18,710 nucleotides of DNA from Acidobacteriota bacterium (GTDB taxonomy: Bacteria > Acidobacteriota > Blastocatellia > Pyrinomonadales > Pyrinomonadaceae), in contig JAHEEZ010000048.1 in the NCBI GenBank assembly GCA_024640445.1, forward strand, positions 1 through 18,710. Direction: 5' to 3'. The translations under genes were made by a program, and so were the position numbers. This document shows, one piece after another, positions 13,649 to 18,710 of the stretch. Under the pieces are notes generated by a model that saw only the letters and a program-made list of their open reading frames with translations, searched no databases and was not told the origin of the DNA. Positions within the stretch are counted from its first letter, which is position 1; every line of letters begins with the position of its first letter.

Positions 13649-14770
13649 ATGTCTGCCCGCGGGATCCACCCCAATTATAGCAAGCAGCAAAACCAACCTG
13701 ACGCTCGCGGGCGTTTGGTACTCTCAGCGATCATCAGCGAACATTTTGAAAGCGGCCAGCCCGTTGGATCCAGGGCGGTCTCCGAACGTTTCGCCAACAA
13801 AACAGGGCTTAGTTCAGCAACCATACGCAATGTGATGGGCGAACTGGAGAGCCTTGGATTGCTGGAACAGCCGCACACATCGGCCGGCCGAGTGCCAACC
13901 GATGAAGGTTACCGCTTTTACGTTGACAACTTGTTGGGCATTCTGAGTTTATCCGACCAGGACCTAAAGCTGATAAACAGCGAACTGGGCCTGGGAGAAT
14001 TGGATGAAGAAACTCCCGACAGGCTGATGCAGCGTACCTCCCAGCTTTTATCTGCTCTTTCAAATAACATAGGAATCGTGGTTTCGCCTTCACTCGCGCA
14101 CGACCGCCTTCAGCATATTGAGTTCGTCAATCTTTCTGAAAAGCGTGTTTTGGTGGTGCTTGTGTCGGCCCCGGCGATCGTCCACAACAAAGTGATCCGC
14201 CTTACGGAGAGCTTTTCACAGGATGATCTCGACAAGACGGCCCGCTACCTGAACGCCGAGTTCAGCGGAAAGAGCCTTCTTGCTATCCGCTCGGAAATCC
14301 TGAGGCTGATGCACGCGGAGAAAGCGCTGTTCGATAGATTACTTCAAACAGCGATGATCCTTTGCTCCCAAAGCATCGAGGGCGACGACGAAATGCACGG
14401 CGAGGTATATGTTGACGGAACAGCGAATCTGCTCACAAGAAACGATTTCGCTGATCTTGACAGGCTTCGCGTGGTTATCCGGACCATTGAGGAAAAGTCC
14501 CGCTTGGTGCAGATCTTAAATGAATGCATTGAAAAGAACAGTTCCGTAGAAGACAAGGTCCAGGTAATCATAGGCCGTGAGAATCCGGCAGATTCCTTGC
14601 GGGATTGCGCGGTCATCGCCGCTCCATACAGGCTTGGCAATGATTCCGCGATCGGTACTCTGAGCGTGATAGGTCCCACACGGATCGAATACGCAAGGAT
14701 GATATCTCTCGTCAGCTATCTCGCGAAAATGCTTGAGAAGATAATGCTCAAGGACGCCTCGGACAATTGA
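13649..14770 (+). CDS. hrcA: Heat-inducible transcription repressor HrcA
   Basis: HrcA represses chaperone genes by binding CIRCE and is reactivated by GroEL. The product has the winged-helix block RLVLSAIISEHFESGQPVGS, then LSSATIRNVMGELESLGLLE and HTSAGRVPTDEGYRFYVDNL. The GAF-like middle (IGIVVSPSLAHDRLQHIEFV) and the C-terminal IGTLSVIGPTRIEYARMISL are typical. The length of 373 residues is a little above the usual 340-350. An ATG at 13619 is also in frame, but it lies exactly on the right arm of the CIRCE-like repeat and adds ten residues of no family character, so 13649 is preferred. Neither start has a Shine-Dalgarno. grpE follows after 38 bases. HrcA most likely controls its own operon. 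Confidence 0.95.
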   Translation: MSARGIHPNYSKQQNQPDARGRLVLSAIISEHFESGQPVGSRAVSERFANKTGLSSATIRNVMGELESLGLLEQPHTSAGRVPTDEGYRFYVDNLLGILSLSDQDLKLINSELGLGELDEETPDRLMQRTSQLLSALSNNIGIVVSPSLAHDRLQHIEFVNLSEKRVLVVLVSAPAIVHNKVIRLTESFSQDDLDKTARYLNAEFSGKSLLAIRSEILRLMHAEKALFDRLLQTAMILCSQSIEGDDEMHGEVYVDGTANLLTRNDFADLDRLRVVIRTIEEKSRLVQILNECIEKNSSVEDKVQVIIGRENPADSLRDCAVIAAPYRLGNDSAIGTLSVIGPTRIEYARMISLVSYLAKMLEKIMLKDASDN

Positions 14771-14808
14771 CCGGGCCCTTCCCCAATCACAAATCAGGAA
14801 AAAGACAG

Positions 14809-15645
14809 ATGAGCTCTGACACCACTTCAAATGAAGAACTCGTCGATTCCATCGACGCCGAAGAAATGCCGTCGGTTGACGACTTCATAAAAGAACTCGA
14901 GGCCAAGGAAAGGGATCTTCAGATCTCTTCCGACCTCGTCATCGAGGTAGGTGAGTCGTCAGTCGAGCACAACAACATCCACGATTCTTTCGTTTCTACT
15001 TCATTCGCAGCCTTCCCGACTGAAAAGCAAGATGCGGAAGATGAGGAAGGGGAAGATGAGCGTGAGGAACTGCGCAAGCTAGGTTCCAAGGTCGATAGTG
15101 CCGAGTACCAGCTTCAAGAACAGGTTGAGGAGTTGATGGCAGAGCGAGACGAGTTGATGGATGCTCTTCGAAGGCAGCGGATCGATTTTGAGAATTATAG
15201 AAGCCGCACCGAACGCGACCGTGACCACACCTTCAAGAACCTCTTGAGCGGCATCGCAGGTCAGATACTCCCTGTTATCGACAACCTTGAACGCGCGCTG
15301 GACGCCACGGTGGAGAGCGAGGGTTCAGAGCAGATCGATTTCTCCACATTTCTGGAAGGCGTAGTGCTTGTTAATCAGCAGATGAACGAAGTGCTGGCAG
15401 ACTTGGGCGTGGAACCCATCAGAGCGAAAGGCAAAGCGTTCGACCCTAATTTTCACGATGCCGTTGATTGTGTGGTTACAGACCACGTCCCCCCAAAGAC
15501 CGTTATCGAAGAACTCTCGAGAGGTTACCGTATAGGTGAACGCGTGGTCAGGCCCTCGATGGTCAGGGTGTCCGAAGCCCCGGATCATGCCGAAGACATT
15601 CCTCCGGAAGACGAAACAGATCCTCACGAAGAACCCGCAGAGTAG
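14809..15645 (+). CDS. grpE: Nucleotide exchange factor GrpE
   Basis: GrpE releases ADP from DnaK. The core is clear: a long coiled-coil helix (EYQLQEQVEELMAERDELMD, RRQRIDFENYRSRTERDRD), the four-helix segment ILPVIDNLERALDA, and the beta-domain signature FDPNFHDAVDCVVTDHVPP, IEELSRGYRIGERVVRPSMV. The 278-residue length is well above the usual 180-200. The extra part is an acidic N-terminal region of roughly 90 residues, probably disordered, and an acidic tail (DHAEDIPPEDETDPHEEPAE). The ATG at 14809 has AGGA about 9 bases upstream; a TTG at 14767 overlaps the hrcA stop and is less likely. It is part of the hrcA-grpE-dnaK unit, with dnaK 47 bases downstream. Confidence 0.95.
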   Translation: MSSDTTSNEELVDSIDAEEMPSVDDFIKELEAKERDLQISSDLVIEVGESSVEHNNIHDSFVSTSFAAFPTEKQDAEDEEGEDEREELRKLGSKVDSAEYQLQEQVEELMAERDELMDALRRQRIDFENYRSRTERDRDHTFKNLLSGIAGQILPVIDNLERALDATVESEGSEQIDFSTFLEGVVLVNQQMNEVLADLGVEPIRAKGKAFDPNFHDAVDCVVTDHVPPKTVIEELSRGYRIGERVVRPSMVRVSEAPDHAEDIPPEDETDPHEEPAE

Positions 15646-15692
15646 ACCCTTCCCTCAACTCCCCGATCACGTAAAGTAAGTAAGGAACCGTT

Positions 15693-17498
15693 ATGAGCAA
15701 AATAATAGGAATTGACCTTGGCACCACAAACTGTTGTGTCTCCGTTATGGAGGCCGGTACTGTGCAGATCATCCCTAACAAAGAAGGGGGCCGCACTATG
15801 CCTTCGGTCGTAGGGTTTACAGAAAAAGGAGAGCGCCTCGTGGGACAGATCGCCAAACGTCAGGCGGTAACGAACTCTTCGAACACTCTCTACGCGGTGA
15901 AGAGGCTGATCGGCAGGAAATTCGATTCTGCCGAGGTCGAGAAGATGCGCGAGGTCGTTCCTTTTGAGATCGTAGAATCGCCGAATGGCGATGCGCACAT
16001 ACGCGCCGTCGACCAGGTTCACAGCCCCCCGGAGATCTCTGCGATCGTTCTGCAGAGGCTCAAACAGGCAGCCGAGGAGTTTCTGGGAGATGTCGTCAGC
16101 GAAGCGATAATTACGGTTCCCGCTTATTTTGACGACATGCAGCGCCAGGCCACCCGAGACGCCGGCAAGATAGCCGGGCTTAACGTCGAGAGGATAATAA
16201 ATGAGCCCACAGCGGCTGCGCTCGCATACGGATTCGATAACAACAGATCGGAAAAGATCGTCGTCTATGACCTTGGCGGCGGAACCTTTGACATCACGAT
16301 ACTTGAGATCAACGATGGTGTTTTCGAGGTGCTTTCTACCTCCGGCAACACGTTCCTCGGCGGCGAGGATTTCGACCAGCGGATAATCGACTGGCTCGTC
16401 GATGGTTTCAAGGAGGAACACGGGATCGATCTCAGGCCGGATCGATTGGCGCTCCAAAGGCTCAAGGAAGGAGCGGAACGGGCGAAGTGCGAGTTGTCGT
16501 CTGTCAGCGAAACCACGATAAATCTACCTTTCGTTGCCGCCGACTCAACTGGTCCAAAGCACGTCAATACTGTTCTGACGCGAGAGAAATTTGAAGAGCT
16601 TGTCGGAGATCTCGTGGAATCCACGGTAGAACCCTGTCAAAAGGCTCTCTGGGACGCAAAGCTTCAGCCTGAGGATATAGACAAGATCATCCTTGTCGGT
16701 GGTCAGACACGTTCACCGATAGTCACGAAGACGGTGGCGGAGGTCTTCGGAAGGGAACCGTCCTCCGAGATCAATCCAGACGAGGTAGTGGCGATGGGCG
16801 CTGCGATCCAGGGCGGCGTTCTTGCAGGCGACGTCAAGGACATTGTGCTTCTTGACGTGCTTCCGCTCAGTCTTGGACTGGAAACCCGCGGCGGCTTGTT
16901 CGTAAAGCTTATCGAGCGGAACAGCACGATCCCTCTGCGCAACACGATGACCTTTACCACGGTAGTCGACAACCAGCAGACAGTGGAAATCCACATTCTT
17001 CAGGGCGAAAGGGAAATTGCAAGCGCAAACCGAAGCCTTGGAAAGTTCGAACTCGTAGGCATACCGCCCGCCGATCGAGGGATCCCGCAGATCGACGTTA
17101 CATTTGAAGTGGATGCCAGCGGTATTGTGAGCGTATCCGCCCGGGACAAGATGACTGGCCTGGAACAGGCTATGCAGGTGACTCCTTCTTCGGGTCTCTC
17201 TCCAGAGGAGATCGAATTACTGATCTTTGAGGCGAAAAAATCTTCTGATGAAGACAAGCTAACCAAGGAAGCGATCGTCGTCAGAAACACCGTCACTACA
17301 CTGATGGAGAACACCCGCAAGTCGCTGATCGAATTCGGTCGGGACCTGCCCAAAGAGCAGCAGATGGAATTCAAGAACGTCCTTTCGGAGGCGGAAAGAG
17401 ACCTTGCAGAAGGCGATCTCGCAAAGATGAGGGAGGCGCAAACGCGCGTCGAAGCCATCGCCGAACAGATATCTGAGGCGCTGATGTCTTTGGCGTAA
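15693..17498 (+). CDS. dnaK: Chaperone protein DnaK (Hsp70)
   Basis: DnaK binds exposed hydrophobic segments in an ATP-driven cycle with DnaJ and GrpE. The nucleotide domain shows IIGIDLGTTNCCVSVM, IITVPAYFDDMQRQATRDAG, NEPTAAALAYG, VVYDLGGGTFDITILE and ILVGGQTRSPIV (often GGSTRMP). The linker reads VLLDVLPLSLGLET, where most DnaKs have VTPLSLG. The substrate domain contains ASANRSLGKFELVGIPPADRG and VDASGIVSVSARDKMTG. The 601-residue chain ends EQISEALMSLA, right after the helical lid, so the usual disordered tail of about 30 residues with its acidic DAEFEE-type end is absent. The ATG has AAGGAA 7 bases upstream. It is co-transcribed with hrcA and grpE and is followed by a terminator before dnaJ. 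Confidence 0.97.
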   Translation: MSKIIGIDLGTTNCCVSVMEAGTVQIIPNKEGGRTMPSVVGFTEKGERLVGQIAKRQAVTNSSNTLYAVKRLIGRKFDSAEVEKMREVVPFEIVESPNGDAHIRAVDQVHSPPEISAIVLQRLKQAAEEFLGDVVSEAIITVPAYFDDMQRQATRDAGKIAGLNVERIINEPTAAALAYGFDNNRSEKIVVYDLGGGTFDITILEINDGVFEVLSTSGNTFLGGEDFDQRIIDWLVDGFKEEHGIDLRPDRLALQRLKEGAERAKCELSSVSETTINLPFVAADSTGPKHVNTVLTREKFEELVGDLVESTVEPCQKALWDAKLQPEDIDKIILVGGQTRSPIVTKTVAEVFGREPSSEINPDEVVAMGAAIQGGVLAGDVKDIVLLDVLPLSLGLETRGGLFVKLIERNSTIPLRNTMTFTTVVDNQQTVEIHILQGEREIASANRSLGKFELVGIPPADRGIPQIDVTFEVDASGIVSVSARDKMTGLEQAMQVTPSSGLSPEEIELLIFEAKKSSDEDKLTKEAIVVRNTVTTLMENTRKSLIEFGRDLPKEQQMEFKNVLSEAERDLAEGDLAKMREAQTRVEAIAEQISEALMSLA

Positions 17499-17541
17499 TC
17501 AGTGGGACTTGAGAAATCGGGTCGAATGACGCAGAATTTAG

Positions 17542-17579
17542 GAACGTTGGTTTATCTTTTTAGGCCGGCGTTCTTTTTT
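17542..17579 (+). terminator. Intrinsic terminator between dnaK and dnaJ
   Basis: GAACGTTGG (17542-17550) pairs with CCGGCGTTC (17565-17573) over 9 positions, two of them G-U in RNA, around a 14-base loop, followed directly by six T's (17574-17579). It lies 43 bases past the dnaK stop and 50 bases before the dnaJ start. The large loop and wobble pairs suggest a partial rather than complete stop. Confidence 0.68.
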
Positions 17580-17629
17580 GTGTGCCGCCGCGAATTGTTG
17601 GAGGATCGGGGAGGCAGAATTGGACGAAA

Positions 17630-18710
17630 ATGAGTAAACGCGATTATTACGAGGTCCTCGGGGTCGACAGGAATGCCAGCGAGGCGGATATCAAGAAGTC
17701 TTACAGGCAGCTGGCGGTCAAGTTTCATCCTGACAAAAATCCCGGCGACCATGAGGCTGAAGAAAAATTCAAAGAAGCGGCGGAAGCGTATTCGGTGCTT
17801 TCGGACGCGCAGAAAAGGTCCAGATATGACCGATTCGGCCATGCCGGCGTTGGTGGCGCGGGCGGAGGCGGATACGATCCGGGCTTTACGAATATCGAGG
17901 ACATCTTCGACCTGTTCGGTTTTGGAGATATGTTCGGCGGCAGCACTCGTCGCAGCACGGTACAACGCGGTTCGGACCTCCGATACGATTATCAGATAAC
18001 TCTTGAGGAGGCAGCCGGGGGCAAGGACGCCAAAATTGAGATCCCCCGCCTGGAAACGTGCGAGCCCTGTTCCGGCAAAGGCACCGCCAAGGGCACGGAA
18101 CCCGAAACCTGTATCACCTGTAACGGAAGCGGACAGACGAGATTCCAGCAGGGTTTCTTCAGCGTGATGAGGACCTGTCCGAACTGCACCGGCAAAGGCC
18201 GGATCATTAAAGACCCGTGTAGCGAATGCAGGGGCGCGGGGCGGATCGAGAAGAAGAAGGTCCTGGAGGTAAAGATCCCCGCAGGCGTCGATGCCGATTC
18301 GCGGCTGCGGGTAACCGGTGAGGGCGAGGCAGGGGTCAATGGCGGACCGAACGGCGATCTCTATGTGTTCATTCACGTCAAGGAGCATGATTATTTCGAG
18401 CGTCAGGGATCGAACCTCTATACGTCCGTGCCGATCTCATTTGGTCAGGCGGCTCTAGGGGCCGAGATCGATGTCAGAACGCTAGACGGCTCTCAGGCGC
18501 TCAAGATCCCGGCGGGAACTCAGACTGGTACCGTCTTCAGGATGAAAGGCGAGGGGATGCCGGCGCTCGGAGGCCGTGGAAAAGGCGACATGTTCGTTGC
18601 GGTCTCGCTTGTGACTCCAAAATCACTGACGAAAGAACAGAAGAAGCTTCTTGAGAAGCTCTCCGAGATAGAAGACACTGATTTTGAAGACGAAGGTTTT
18701 ATCGACAAAG
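17630..18710 (+). CDS. dnaJ: Chaperone protein DnaJ (Hsp40), C-terminus beyond window
   Basis: DnaJ delivers substrates to DnaK and stimulates its ATPase. The frame runs from the ATG at 17630 to the right edge, 360 codons, so only the last few residues of a normal 370-385 protein are missing. The J domain begins MSKRDYYEVLGVDRNASEAD and has HPD at 33-35. A Gly/Phe-rich stretch follows (about 70-105). The four zinc-binding repeats are complete: CEPCSGKG (144), CITCNGSG (161), CPNCTGKG (183) and CSECRGAG (197). The C-terminal substrate domains show VKIPAGV-like and GDLYVFIHVKEHDYFERQG blocks. A GGA lies about 6 bases before the ATG. It is on the same strand as dnaK, separated by 131 bases with a terminator, so it may have its own promoter or rely on read-through. 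Confidence 0.96.
   Translation, partial: MSKRDYYEVLGVDRNASEADIKKSYRQLAVKFHPDKNPGDHEAEEKFKEAAEAYSVLSDAQKRSRYDRFGHAGVGGAGGGGYDPGFTNIEDIFDLFGFGDMFGGSTRRSTVQRGSDLRYDYQITLEEAAGGKDAKIEIPRLETCEPCSGKGTAKGTEPETCITCNGSGQTRFQQGFFSVMRTCPNCTGKGRIIKDPCSECRGAGRIEKKKVLEVKIPAGVDADSRLRVTGEGEAGVNGGPNGDLYVFIHVKEHDYFERQGSNLYTSVPISFGQAALGAEIDVRTLDGSQALKIPAGTQTGTVFRMKGEGMPALGGRGKGDMFVAVSLVTPKSLTKEQKKLLEKLSEIEDTDFEDEGFIDK

Noticed and set aside
15624..16457. 277-codon open frame antisense to dnaK
   Set aside because: Long antisense frames over hsp70 genes are a well-known side effect of their codon bias. The translation shows no domain and overlaps a certain gene.
17552..18388. 278-codon open frame antisense to dnaJ
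   Set aside because: It covers the J domain and zinc repeats of dnaJ, which are unmistakable on the plus strand, and has no recognisable content.

Overview
The window reads as a chromosomal stretch of a moderately GC-rich, Gram-negative-type bacterium. The best lineage hint is the secreted von Willebrand-like protein at 6401-7654, which has the N-terminal pattern of the acidobacterial VWFA-related family. Together with several exported proteins of uncertain role, this suggests Acidobacteriota, perhaps the Blastocatellia/Pyrinomonadaceae side. That placement is an inference from protein style, not from a marker gene. I see no tRNA, rRNA, CRISPR, IS element, phage gene or sign of recent transfer.

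Left part (1-6400). A minus-strand cluster carries a DciA-like DUF721 protein, GatC and the start of an unrecognised exported protein that runs off the left edge. The plus-strand maf gene diverges from it. Next comes a minus-strand vitamin cluster, folK > panB > panC > thioredoxin-like protein, closed by an intrinsic terminator at about 1697-1731. The first three genes make the pterin diphosphate for folate and the pantoate and pantothenate for coenzyme A. The fourth is an exported thioredoxin fold with no cysteine at all. A divergent plus-strand gene encodes an AlbA_2/Schlafen-type ATP-binding protein, and a two-way terminator separates it from the next block.

Middle part (6401-13530). Three minus-strand exported proteins follow, each apparently its own transcription unit: a polysaccharide deacetylase-like protein, a protein with an Asp/Pro-rich linker and a LecA/PA-IL-like lectin domain behind a near-consensus promoter, and the VWFA-related protein. 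Diverging from them is a plus-strand pair, an aminoglycoside-phosphotransferase-fold kinase and a large putative lipoprotein. A SprT/WLM-like zinc peptidase gene lies convergent to that pair.

Right part (13531-18710). This is a heat-shock locus, hrcA-grpE-dnaK-dnaJ, with dnaJ cut by the right edge. The main regulatory observation is a 27-bp inverted repeat with the exact 9-9-9 geometry of the HrcA operator CIRCE. It keeps the AGCA/GTGCT core but has diverged outer bases, and it lies just downstream of a promoter with a perfect TTGACA box. It overlaps the most upstream possible hrcA start codon, which favours the later start. An intrinsic terminator lies between dnaK and dnaJ, and the DnaK lacks the usual disordered C-terminal tail.

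I found no convincing wholly new multi-gene system. The most useful leads are the divergent CIRCE, the cysteine-free thioredoxin-fold protein in the pantothenate cluster, the lectin-domain protein and the altered VWA metal site.
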